Under the pieces are notes generated by a model. The model was given only the letters and a program-made list of their open reading frames with translations, did no database searches and was not told where the DNA came from. The translations under genes and the position numbers were made by a program. A stretch of 44,788 bases of DNA from Omnitrophica WOR_2 bacterium GWF2_43_52 (GTDB lineage Bacteria; Omnitrophota; Gorgyraeia; Gygaellales; UBA12090), in contig MHGF01000011.1 of assembly GCA_001805445.1 (NCBI GenBank), positions 1-44,788 of the forward strand. The letters are read 5' to 3'. Numbering within the stretch: position 1 is the first letter of the stretch; every line of letters begins with the position of its first letter. This document shows positions 13,665 through 21,265 of the stretch, piece after piece.

Positions 13665-13994
13665 CTAAAATACCGATTTATTCTGCGGCGCTTCCTGCAT
13701 TTTACTCTCAATGGCCACGGCATCAACTTTTATTTCATCGGGATTAACCTTTTCATATACTATTCTTTTAATCTCATTGAGAAGAATATCCGCTTCCTTG
13801 CTGGCTCGTTCTATCCTCTCTATGCCCGCCATGGCTTTCTCAACGGCCTCCTTACATTCTAAGGGCAGGCCCTCTCTATTAAGAATATCCTCCAGCCTTT
13901 CATTGGTTACCCCCGCGCCTAAAAGAGCGACATAATGCTTATTGCCAAGGTTATGGAAAACATCTCTAAGTGAAAGCTCTTTCTGTTGCGGCAT
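13665..13994 (-). CDS. Small HxLGN protein, possible stand-alone phosphotransfer module (first)
   Basis: 109 residues: SLRDVFHNLGNKHYVALLGA with H14 in the position expected for a phosphorylatable His in a DHp or HPt helix. It then has helices with heptad-like charge (KAMAGIERIERASKEADILL) that could form the second half of a helical bundle. No membrane segment and no catalytic domain. Shine-Dalgarno AAGGAGCC, preceded by a strong hairpin at 14012-14059. It follows a receiver and precedes another. Function inferred; a structural or regulatory helper of the kinase is the alternative. Confidence 0.6.
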   Translation of the reverse strand: MPQQKELSLRDVFHNLGNKHYVALLGAGVTNERLEDILNREGLPLECKEAVEKAMAGIERIERASKEADILLNEIKRIVYEKVNPDEIKVDAVAIESKMQEAPQNKSVF

Positions 13995-14011
13995 TATTCG
14001 GCTCCTTTGTC

Positions 14012-14059
14012 AATGCCAGGCATAAACAAGTGGTATGCGAGTTGTCTATGCCTGGCATT
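14012..14059 (-). promoter_or_regulatory. Strong hairpin between two genes inside the operon
   Basis: Perfect 13-bp arms AATGCCAGGCATA (14012-14024) and TATGCCTGGCATT (14047-14059); five further pairs can form inside (GACAA with TTGTT, one wobble). No T-run follows; instead the Shine-Dalgarno of the 109-residue gene comes next. It may be a processing or stability element that sets unequal expression of the genes on either side, or a REP-like insertion. Confidence 0.65.
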
Positions 14060-14106
14060 ATCTTTCTCGTTCCTTATTTTTCGGCTCGCTCTCCAATGGG
14101 CAAGGT

Positions 14107-14466
14107 TTAAGGCTTAAGAATCTCCTGAACTGCTTCATACAGTTTCGGCAGAGGAGAAGGCTTACCCAAGAAATAATCCGCCCCCAGTTTAGCCAGCTCA
14201 TCGCGGATAGGTTCTTCTTTATAGGCGCTGATTACCATAACCTTGATCTTAGGCATTTTTTCTTTTATCTCCTTCAGAATCTCCCTGCCGTCCATATCTG
14301 GAAGCCCTAAATCCAATAACACTAAATCCGGGTTCTCCCTGGGGTATGCAGCGAGGCCGTCTTTGCCTGTCAAAGCCACGGCAGTCTCATAACCCCGCTT
14401 TTCCAAGAATGCCGTAATAGCTTCGCACGCCAATTCCTCATCTTCAACAATCAGAATCTTTGCCAT
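14107..14466 (-). CDS. Receiver-only response regulator directly after the kinase
   Basis: 119 residues from MAKILIVEDEELACEAITAF; the ATG follows the kinase stop by one base (TGATATG), so the longer frame to 14487 is not needed. Receiver motifs: EDEE, D in LVLLDLGLPDMDG, Ser in VMVISAYK, Lys in YFLGKPSP. Immediate coupling to the kinase makes it the most likely direct partner. Confidence 0.93.
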   Translation of the reverse strand: MAKILIVEDEELACEAITAFLEKRGYETAVALTGKDGLAAYPRENPDLVLLDLGLPDMDGREILKEIKEKMPKIKVMVISAYKEEPIRDELAKLGADYFLGKPSPLPKLYEAVQEILKP

Positions 14467-14467
14467 A

Positions 14468-16708
14468 TCAAACCCCTTTTTCCCCATTCTTCGGCACTGG
14501 CATCTGGATTAAGAACTCCGCCCCCTCCAAATGCCCTGTTTTTACCAATTTAACCGTCCCGCCGTATTCCTTGACCAGAAAGCGTATGGTATACAACCCT
14601 ATTCCCGTGCCTCCACTTAATTTGATTTCCTTGCGTTTATCACTGCTTGCTTTGGTTGTGTAATGCGGCGTAAAGAGCTTCTTGGCGATATCCGCAGTCA
14701 TGCCCATGCCGTTATCAACAAGATGAATGTTAACATTGCCTTTGGCACAGGTTATACTTACCGCAATCCGGCCTTTGTAGTTATTCATTCCCAGTTCGGG
14801 ATGAGATTTTATGTATTCTTTCATTTCCTGAATGCTGTCGTAGGCATTGTTAAACATATTTACAAAAATATTCTGCAGGCCAATGGCGCTGGCGAATACC
14901 GGAGGAACTTCCGGAGCGATATTACTACTGATGTCAATGTTCTGGAATTTATTTATCTGTATATAGAGCATCCTCAGCGTCTTATCCAGGACTTCCTTCA
15001 GGCTGACCAGCGCATACTCTCTATCTCCTTCCTGGCGGCTGTAGCTGCGGATCTCGTCAATAATCTGGTCCCCATCGCTGGCGTTGGTTATGATCACATT
15101 GATGATTTTCTCAAAAGAGGCTTTGGCCTGGGGGTTATTCTTAAGGGTATCCAGGATTGGATCGTTGTCTAAAATCGTATACCCGGCGTTCATGATGTTG
15201 TTCAATACATTCCCCAGCTGATGCCCCGTAGATGAGGCCAGATTGCCGATTTCCACTATCCGCGAGGCATCCGCGAGCTCCTTTTCCCTGTCCCTTAATT
15301 TTACCGTAAACAGCGCGTTTAGTATGGCCAGCGACGCCTGCCCGGAAAGGGCCAATAATACCTCACTATCCGCCTGCGAATATGGCCTGCCGGATGCCTT
15401 CTCCCCCAAGACTAAAAAACCCAGCAGCTCCTTATCCAGAAAGCTCGGGATCACCAGCCGTGCGTTAAGCTGCCGCATCTGCGCGATAACTTCAGGGTAG
15501 TTAATCCCATTATGCGCCGTAGAGTTATCTGCGGGAGGGGTATTCTTCGGCTTTACTTCAGCGGCAAGCCGCTGTACGTCCTCTATCAGGAATTCTTTAC
15601 GATGGGCAGTGATAAAGCGAATAAGCGCGTTATCCTGCAGTAAATCTACCGCGGCTATGCCTTCTCTGCCTTTTAAAACATGAGCGGCCTTCGCTATACA
15701 GGCATTTGCCTCTTCATCGCTCAGATATATCGCCCCGCAGGAGATCTCCATCGTTTTCACTAAGCGGTAGATGATAAGCTTGAGGAGTTTTTCAAGGCCG
15801 ATATCCCTCATCCTTGCCAAGGTAGACGCGAAGCGCTTGAGGATGCCATATTTCCTGAAGTCTTCTGCCAAAAGCCGGGCTTCGGCCTGGCGGCGCAGGC
15901 GGGTATAGATAAACGGGCCGGCGGTGGCTAGTAATACTGCCAAGGCTGTAGCTGGAAACCAAGCTTTTGTAACATAGCCTAACCAAAAGGGAATTCCTAA
16001 AATAAAAGAATACACAAAAATAAATATGCCGGCGCGGGTAAGTGCGATGTTGATATCCATAAGATGATAACGAACGATCGCAAATGCTATCAAGCTATTA
16101 AAAAGCAATGCACAAATATATCCAAAGGGATAAACATTTATAAAAGGGTATTTGATTAAATAATCCACTATGCCAAAAGTACCTAATCCAAAAGCTAAAC
16201 AAACATATTTTATCTGTTCTCTCTTTATCCCGTTTGATTTCCTTAAGTATATAAAAAGCAACCATACGCCCCTTGTAAATAAGATGGCAAACATCAAAAG
16301 AAATGCCACGTAAACATTTCCCGCGGTAGGATAATAACCCCAAAGATGCTTCTTGATTCCGCTATAAATGTAATCGGTTTGACTAAGCAATAAAGAGGGG
16401 ATTGCCAGAAAATACACAACAGGTAATATGATTTTTCGTTTTAGCCCTAAAAACACAATAATAAAATGATAGGCAAATACGGGGATAAATATAATCCCGA
16501 TAAAACCTATCCTTGCCCATCTAAGTGCGTTATACGAATCACTACTTAGATACATTCCTGAGTAACCGAAAAGCCATAATGCCATACTTAGAGAAAATAA
16601 GGTAAATATACTATTTACTCTGGAAAATCTATTTTTCAGGAAAACAAAAATAGCAATGCCTGTTAAGATGACATTAGTTGCAATAATAGGAACAGCGTAA
16701 AGATTCAT
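14468..16708 (-). CDS. Membrane histidine kinase: 7TM, GAF, HxLGN acceptor, ATPase
   Basis: 746 residues. The N-terminal 1-280 has about eight hydrophobic segments (the 7TM sensor type of HisKA_7TM proteins). A GAF-like region lies at about 290-475 (SCGAIYLSDEEAN...LGFLVLGEKASG). The acceptor helix ASSTGHQLGNVLNNIMNAG has H496. The HATPase has the N-box FVNMFNNAYDSI, G1 DNGMGM, F-box LFTPHYTT and G2 SGGTGIGLYTIRFL. All catalytic boxes are present. 7TM sensors of this kind bind small, often lipophilic ligands. The gene overlaps the aldehyde dehydrogenase stop by 4 nt (ATGA) and heads the run of regulators, so it is translated with both. Confidence 0.93.
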   Translation of the reverse strand: MNLYAVPIIATNVILTGIAIFVFLKNRFSRVNSIFTLFSLSMALWLFGYSGMYLSSDSYNALRWARIGFIGIIFIPVFAYHFIIVFLGLKRKIILPVVYFLAIPSLLLSQTDYIYSGIKKHLWGYYPTAGNVYVAFLLMFAILFTRGVWLLFIYLRKSNGIKREQIKYVCLAFGLGTFGIVDYLIKYPFINVYPFGYICALLFNSLIAFAIVRYHLMDINIALTRAGIFIFVYSFILGIPFWLGYVTKAWFPATALAVLLATAGPFIYTRLRRQAEARLLAEDFRKYGILKRFASTLARMRDIGLEKLLKLIIYRLVKTMEISCGAIYLSDEEANACIAKAAHVLKGREGIAAVDLLQDNALIRFITAHRKEFLIEDVQRLAAEVKPKNTPPADNSTAHNGINYPEVIAQMRQLNARLVIPSFLDKELLGFLVLGEKASGRPYSQADSEVLLALSGQASLAILNALFTVKLRDREKELADASRIVEIGNLASSTGHQLGNVLNNIMNAGYTILDNDPILDTLKNNPQAKASFEKIINVIITNASDGDQIIDEIRSYSRQEGDREYALVSLKEVLDKTLRMLYIQINKFQNIDISSNIAPEVPPVFASAIGLQNIFVNMFNNAYDSIQEMKEYIKSHPELGMNNYKGRIAVSITCAKGNVNIHLVDNGMGMTADIAKKLFTPHYTTKASSDKRKEIKLSGGTGIGLYTIRFLVKEYGGTVKLVKTGHLEGAEFLIQMPVPKNGEKGV

Positions 16709-18297
16709 TCTTTTTGAATCCTGCCTCTTGTTAAACTAATTCCTTGGAGATGAGTTGTTTTTTGCCAGACATAGTTCATTTCGCCAAACGGCCCACCACT
16801 TTTTCCAACTCCACCATGAGTAGAAAGGTAATAAGAAAAATCAACATGTCTTGAGTTTACTCTTAACAAACCACTATTATCCAGATATTTTATGAATTTT
16901 CTTGTATAAATATAAGAATTTACCCATACCGAGGCTCTTAAGCCATATTCGTTAACATTCCCAAGATTTATCATTTTATCGAAAATTTCTTTATCTTTCT
17001 CCTGACCTTTCTTCCTTGAACTAATTTTTACCAATGGCAATAAAGGAAAAAAGTTTTCTTCTTTCACACATCGCATTTCCGCCGCCCTATCATCATCTTC
17101 AATCCCTATTAAGGTTGGCTGAATAAATAGGCCTTTGGGATCTCTTTCTGACAAATAATTAACCCTTTGCCCTCCGCACAACAATCTCGAGCCTTTTGTA
17201 ATAGCATCGTCTAAGAATTCAAAGAATTTATCTATCAGAATCACCGGAGTTAAGCAGGTATTGTTGTCTGAAGGAAGACCTATCTTTAAGTTTTTCACCT
17301 TCCCCTCAAGCCTGCGCACAAATTTGTCGTATATATCCTGATGGATAATAATTGTCTTGGGCACCATACAAATCTGCGTAGACCCTAAAAATGCATCCAG
17401 AGAAGACTCAACAGCTCCTTCTACATCTCCGTCTTTCCATACAAACAGCATATCGTTGCCTGATAATTCAAGAATTGGCTTTTTGCCTGCCTCAAAGGCT
17501 CTCTTTCCAATATCAAAGCCAGTTTCGCTTTCACCAAAATAAAGAATGTCATTCACATAAGGGCTGGAAAGCCATTCTTCTGTTATCTGTTTGGAGTTAC
17601 CTAAAACAATATTTAAGGTACCGTTTGGAGCATTATTCTCTCGTAATGCCCTATGCACCACTTCTTTCCAAAGAAAAAGAGTTGCTATGGGCATTTTTAA
17701 GGGAGGCTTTATAACCAAAGTGTTTCCTCCTAAGAAAACAAAACCTGCTGTCAATGAATTGCTGCAGGAAGCATTTTTAGGGGGGCTTGCGCATACAACA
17801 CCATCAGGCTTACGCACCCAATAAAGAGTTTCATTATTGTACCGTCCCACTTCTTTCCATAATTCATCCTTAAACAAATTTAACGATTCTTTACGATACG
17901 CTTTTTCCATCCCTGAGAATTCCCATTCAGCCAGCTTACGAGGATGCCCTTCAATAACTAAGAGTCGGATAAGTTCTTCTTTCTTTTCCAACAAATATTT
18001 ATGAATATCGTACAGAATTTTTCTCCTAGCAGATACAGGAAAATAACGAAATTGCTTACTTGCATTATAAGCCGCCTCTATTGCTTTAAGATTAGTATCT
18101 TCTTTGCCAATGCAATACTTCGCAGATATACAGCTATTTGCTTCCGCTGAATCTTCAGAAAGTTCTCCTTTTTTAAGTCGGGAGAGAATTCTATAAGTTG
18201 TTTTAAAATCAATAATCGCTTTATCGGCATAAGGGAAATATTCATATATCCCCGTATCTACGTCTTGACCATTAACCAAAAGTGTAAATGTTTTCAT
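16705..18297 (-). CDS. Aldehyde dehydrogenase superfamily protein, first gene of the phosphorelay operon
   Basis: 530 residues. The catalytic Cys is in FLGSTQICMVPKT (family pattern FxxxGQxC), the general-base Glu in PILELSGND, and the NAD-site pattern LGGNTLVIKPPLKMP (K as in the xKPSE motif). The divergent N-terminal 80 residues and low identity to textbook ALDHs leave the substrate open; acyl-CoA reductases and long-chain aldehyde enzymes share this fold. The start follows a 139-nt leader with weak Shine-Dalgarno. Fusion into one operon with a 7TM kinase suggests it makes or destroys the ligand the kinase senses; that is inference. Confidence 0.85.
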   Translation of the reverse strand: MKTFTLLVNGQDVDTGIYEYFPYADKAIIDFKTTYRILSRLKKGELSEDSAEANSCISAKYCIGKEDTNLKAIEAAYNASKQFRYFPVSARRKILYDIHKYLLEKKEELIRLLVIEGHPRKLAEWEFSGMEKAYRKESLNLFKDELWKEVGRYNNETLYWVRKPDGVVCASPPKNASCSNSLTAGFVFLGGNTLVIKPPLKMPIATLFLWKEVVHRALRENNAPNGTLNIVLGNSKQITEEWLSSPYVNDILYFGESETGFDIGKRAFEAGKKPILELSGNDMLFVWKDGDVEGAVESSLDAFLGSTQICMVPKTIIIHQDIYDKFVRRLEGKVKNLKIGLPSDNNTCLTPVILIDKFFEFLDDAITKGSRLLCGGQRVNYLSERDPKGLFIQPTLIGIEDDDRAAEMRCVKEENFFPLLPLVKISSRKKGQEKDKEIFDKMINLGNVNEYGLRASVWVNSYIYTRKFIKYLDNSGLLRVNSRHVDFSYYLSTHGGVGKSGGPFGEMNYVWQKTTHLQGISLTRGRIQKE

Positions 18298-18328
18298 AGG
18301 TAAATGCTCGGGATTCTAAAACCTTAAA

Positions 18329-18351
18329 AGCCGAAGGGGTATCCTCCGGCT
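18329..18351 (-). terminator. Terminator-like hairpin in the aldehyde dehydrogenase leader
   Basis: Minus RNA: AGCCGGAGG-ATACC-CCTTCGGCT, a 9-bp stem with one GU pair, then TTTTAAGG. It lies between the operon promoter and the first ATG, so it could attenuate the operon; it might also end a short transcript encoding the 24-codon frame that starts at 18433. Confidence 0.5.
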
Positions 18352-18442
18352 CTGGTATTTAACTAATAGTTTCATGTGCTTTTTGCGTTTTAATCCGCTT
18401 CTCAGCGTTACATTTGGCTCTATATTGATCCATAGAGTATAT

Positions 18443-18470
18443 ATTATAACATCCCAAAAAAGATACGCAA
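18443..18470 (-). promoter_or_regulatory. Promoter of the aldehyde dehydrogenase / kinase operon
   Basis: Minus strand: TTGCGT (18470-18465), 16-bp spacer, TATAAT (18448-18443); start near 18436. The leader to 18297 holds a small hairpin (CTCTAT/ATAGAG, 18437-18418), an unconfirmed 24-codon frame from 18433 and the hairpin at 18351-18329. The rest of the 18471-18579 gap carries nothing recognisable except a short direct repeat GCATTCCGGG. Confidence 0.6.
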
Positions 18471-18579
18471 CGCTATTTTAATTCCAGACATAAAAGGTTG
18501 CCCTTTATTCTCATCTTTACTCTCCGCATCAATGCCTTTGCCGCGCGCATTCCGGGCATTCCGGGAATTATTGCTGTCA

Positions 18580-18951
18580 TCACTTCTTCAGAAAAACAAC
18601 ATTCTTAAGCCCACAGAAATGCTTATCGCTGGTAATAAGCTTCGCGTTTTCCTGTAACGCTGTGGCATAAATTATGGCATCTGCCATTGATAAGCCATGT
18701 TTAAGGCTTACATCGGCTGAAGTGAGCGCTAACGCGTCATCTAACGGCACAACGCGCGCTTTCCCCATATGCGCGATAGCCAAAAGCGCGTCTTCTTCAG
18801 AACGCTCCTTCTTAACTTTTTTATACACTTCATAAATTATCAACGCGGGGACAATCAGTTCGTCTAATCGTTCTAAGTAGCTTATATATTTATCGGCTAA
18901 AGGGCCGTCAGTAAAAAACTCTAACCAGCCGGATGAATCTACCAAATTCAT
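18580..18951 (-). CDS. PIN-domain ribonuclease toxin, VapC-like
   Basis: 123 residues. The acidic residues of a PIN fold are visible: D5 in MNLVDSSGWLEFF, E in LIIYEVYKKV, D in SMADAIIYATA and D in KLITSDKHF. These bind Mg in VapC-type RNases, which cut tRNA or rRNA. It overlaps the AbrB-type antitoxin gene by 4 nt, the normal order (antitoxin first). Length is typical, and the gene looks functional. Confidence 0.93.
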   Translation of the reverse strand: MNLVDSSGWLEFFTDGPLADKYISYLERLDELIVPALIIYEVYKKVKKERSEEDALLAIAHMGKARVVPLDDALALTSADVSLKHGLSMADAIIYATALQENAKLITSDKHFCGLKNVVFLKK

Positions 18952-19157
18952 ACCCGCTCCCTATGTTCGCGCAGGCCATTTGTATTCATATCTTTCAAAA
19001 ACCCTCGTGATTCTTTTAAGGGTTTTTCTGGAATCAAGGTAATCATCCCATCTTTTACCAGAAATCCTATTTTCTGGCTGCTTCTTAAGCCTAATTGTTT
19101 ACGTATTGGCTTTGGGATGACCAATTGATATTTGGAAGAAAGCACAGATCCAATCAT
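18948..19157 (-). CDS. AbrB/SpoVT-fold antitoxin, VapB-like
   Basis: 69 residues: MIGSVLSSKYQLVIPKPIRK is the swapped-hairpin DNA-binding domain (pattern SxKyQlvIPkxiR), followed by GLRSSQKIGFLVKDGMITLI and a C-terminal tail that should bind the toxin (ESRGFLKDMNTNGLREHRER). Shine-Dalgarno AAGGAGGT, 6 nt before ATG. Such antitoxins repress their own promoter; an inverted repeat sits at 19176-19191 between the -10 box and the gene. Confidence 0.93.
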   Translation of the reverse strand: MIGSVLSSKYQLVIPKPIRKQLGLRSSQKIGFLVKDGMITLIPEKPLKESRGFLKDMNTNGLREHRERV

Positions 19158-19175
19158 CGATACCTCCTTTGTATT

Positions 19176-19227
19176 ACGATTTATATATCGTTAACTAGAA
19201 TATACAACATTTTCAATACTCTGTCAA
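19176..19227 (-). promoter_or_regulatory. Toxin-antitoxin promoter with candidate operator
   Basis: Minus strand: TTGACA (19227-19222), 17-bp spacer, TATATT (19204-19199), then an inverted repeat ACGAT/ATCGT (19191-19187 and 19180-19176). The -35 box overlaps the stop of the radical SAM gene. The position fits autorepression by the antitoxin. Confidence 0.7.
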
Positions 19228-20579
19228 GGGCAGCGAAGCTCAAGCCTCCCCACCTTGAGCTCTTTCCACATCCGCGGCTCTTCCATGCAGAGGTACACAT
19301 TGAGCTCTTTAGAGTGATGCCTAAGCAGAGATAGCATCTTTTCGTAGATACGATAGCGAAGCGCGTAAGGGTAGCGCAGTTTGTTGTCAAAACCAAGCAG
19401 CAGCTCCTCATTTAAGATGGTATTCTGAGGGAAACGCCTTTCTATTACCTGTTTTAGCCCCGGGCTAAACCTAAAGGTGCCCAGGCTTATCCAGGCAATG
19501 TCTTTGGGCGCAATCTTAGCAAAGAGGCTCTCAATTACCAAGGCATACTCTTTTTCCCAGCCGTCAAAATGTATGATAGGGTCAAAATGAAACCCCACCC
19601 TGTACCCTGCCCTGGCGCACTCCGCTGCTGCCTCAAGGCGTTCATTAAGAGAAGGAGTAAAAAATTCATTTTCCGCGATAATCTTTTGAGGGTTTAACGA
19701 CCACGACACCACAATGTTCCGGGACGCCTTTACCTTCAGGAGATTTCCGATTTTGACGCTTTTAGTCTTAAATTCAAAGGTAACTCCTTTTTGTTCCCTG
19801 AAAAAATCCACCAAGGCAGGCGAATACCCGCTCACTTCATCCAAAGCCAAAGAATCGGAAAACTCCCCCGTACCTAAGCGCAACCCATTCCTTTTATAAA
19901 CCTTAAACTCATCAAAAAACTTATCCATATTAGCGGTTAAGATTATCCCCGGGACATTCGCGTACCCTTGCAAAAAGCAATAATCGCACTCATAGATACA
20001 GCCGAATCCCAGATTAAAAATATGATAGCCGCAGTTAAGCGCCTGGCAGGTGCAGGGGCAATTCTTAAAAAAATCATAGTTTTCATTGACGATAAAAAGC
20101 GTATCCTGGCGCCGGTTATACTCCTTAACGCCGAAGGGGCTATGCGTCCGGACATATTCTTTTAATAAACCTATTTCTCTAAACCGCGCTTTAGGAAAAA
20201 GAGTTTTTAAGCGCCTTGCCAAAAAAGAGCCTGCCGCCTTTTTCTCTATATAGATATTCCGGGGATAAAACTTTCTGTTTTGAAGAGTGCGCCGGAAGGA
20301 TGGCTTTAATTCAATTTTCGGCAGATGCGGAGTAAGCGGCTCGCTTTGCAAGGAGGCAAAGGGGTATCGCTTTTTGAGAAGGCGCTTTTTTAGGCTTTCA
20401 TAATCTCCTTCTCCCTCTTTTTCTATAATCCTTAAAGGCGGGATGTTTTCTCTCTTAGATATCTCATAGAGAAGGCGGGTTATTTCCTGTTTCTTATTTA
20501 CCCCAAAATAAGGAAAACGCGACTTGACAAAGGACTCAACAAGCTTTAAGCGTTCAAATTCGTTCTTATAAACGCGCAT
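19224..20579 (-). CDS. Spore photoproduct lyase-like radical SAM protein
   Basis: 451 residues. The cluster motif GFGCIYECDYCFLQGYANVP (CxxxCxxC, about residues 194-213) and the text around it (CQALNCGYHIFNLGFGC, LGTGEFSDSLALDE, SWSLNPQKIIAENE, GYRVGFHFDPIIHFDGWEKE) match the SplB family. SplB repairs the spore photoproduct in DNA, but close homologues occur in bacteria that make no spores, where the substrate is unknown. There is no sporulation gene in this window. The start overlaps the preceding gene by 34 nt and has no visible Shine-Dalgarno, so translation is probably coupled. Confidence 0.88.
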   Translation of the reverse strand: MRVYKNEFERLKLVESFVKSRFPYFGVNKKQEITRLLYEISKRENIPPLRIIEKEGEGDYESLKKRLLKKRYPFASLQSEPLTPHLPKIELKPSFRRTLQNRKFYPRNIYIEKKAAGSFLARRLKTLFPKARFREIGLLKEYVRTHSPFGVKEYNRRQDTLFIVNENYDFFKNCPCTCQALNCGYHIFNLGFGCIYECDYCFLQGYANVPGIILTANMDKFFDEFKVYKRNGLRLGTGEFSDSLALDEVSGYSPALVDFFREQKGVTFEFKTKSVKIGNLLKVKASRNIVVSWSLNPQKIIAENEFFTPSLNERLEAAAECARAGYRVGFHFDPIIHFDGWEKEYALVIESLFAKIAPKDIAWISLGTFRFSPGLKQVIERRFPQNTILNEELLLGFDNKLRYPYALRYRIYEKMLSLLRHHSKELNVYLCMEEPRMWKELKVGRLELRCP

Positions 20580-21265
20580 AGAATATCGGCCGCATTTTTT
20601 GCCGCGGAAGATAACGTGGATTTCAGGCTCAAATCAAAATCTATATAAAATGGCTTCTCTTTAATTATATCGCTCACGTAAAAAAGGGCTACCGGCTTAA
20701 AGCCGCAGTAGTGGGCCGCGGCAAAGAAAGCTGAACACTCCATATCCACCACATCAATATCTTTTCCTATAAATAAATCGCTCAAGTCTTCTTCTAACTT
20801 TAAGGAGGCGATTGTCGCGCACGCCACTTCTTTTACCGGCTGTTTTGTGCCTATCTTTAATAAGTTTTCCAACACTCCCTGATCAGGATAAAATATTTTT
20901 TCCTCTATGCTCATCTCTAAAAGCATCCTGCTAAAGCTTTCATTGGCATACACGCGAGACGGGCTGACCAAACTCCCTATTGAGAGCCCCTTCTTTGAGC
21001 TTACCAAGCCGCAGGAGCCAAAGAGTATCACATTCTTACAGGGTGTTTCTTTTAAATATAATACCGCGTCACCGTTTAACGCGCAGCCGACACCTGTAGA
21101 AATCACGCTAAAATCTTTGTTGCATCCGGCGCCGTAAAGCTTGCCTCTTGCAAATTTCTTTATGCCAAATCCGTGTAAGGCATCCTTTTGCATAAGCGGC
21201 ATCACAATGCAGGTTTTTTTTATTTCTGAACTTTCCACCCCGAAAAGAGCCTTGAAATGTTTCAT
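20546..21265 (-). CDS. Nucleoside phosphorylase superfamily protein
   Basis: 239 residues. PNP_UDP_1 features: ISTGVGCALNGDAVLYL, the phosphate-site loop VILFGSCGLVSSKKGLSIGS, and DVVDMECSAFFAAAHYCGF (the VDMEtaa-type ribose-site motif). Family members cleave purine or uridine nucleosides, S-adenosylhomocysteine/MTA or, in hopanoid-linked cases, other N-glycosides. Overlaps DUF362 upstream by 4 nt and the radical SAM gene downstream by 34 nt. A role in salvaging the 5'-deoxyadenosine made by the radical SAM partner is attractive but inferred. Confidence 0.85.
   Translation of the reverse strand: MKHFKALFGVESSEIKKTCIVMPLMQKDALHGFGIKKFARGKLYGAGCNKDFSVISTGVGCALNGDAVLYLKETPCKNVILFGSCGLVSSKKGLSIGSLVSPSRVYANESFSRMLLEMSIEEKIFYPDQGVLENLLKIGTKQPVKEVACATIASLKLEEDLSDLFIGKDIDVVDMECSAFFAAAHYCGFKPVALFYVSDIIKEKPFYIDFDLSLKSTLSSAAKNAADILCAFIRTNLNA

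Noticed and set aside
18298..18442. Possible c-di-GMP or other known riboswitch in the kinase-operon leader
   Set aside because: ACGCAA-like and GGAGGATACC words recall known classes, but the conserved core elements of GEMM, glycine, SAM and other types are not there.
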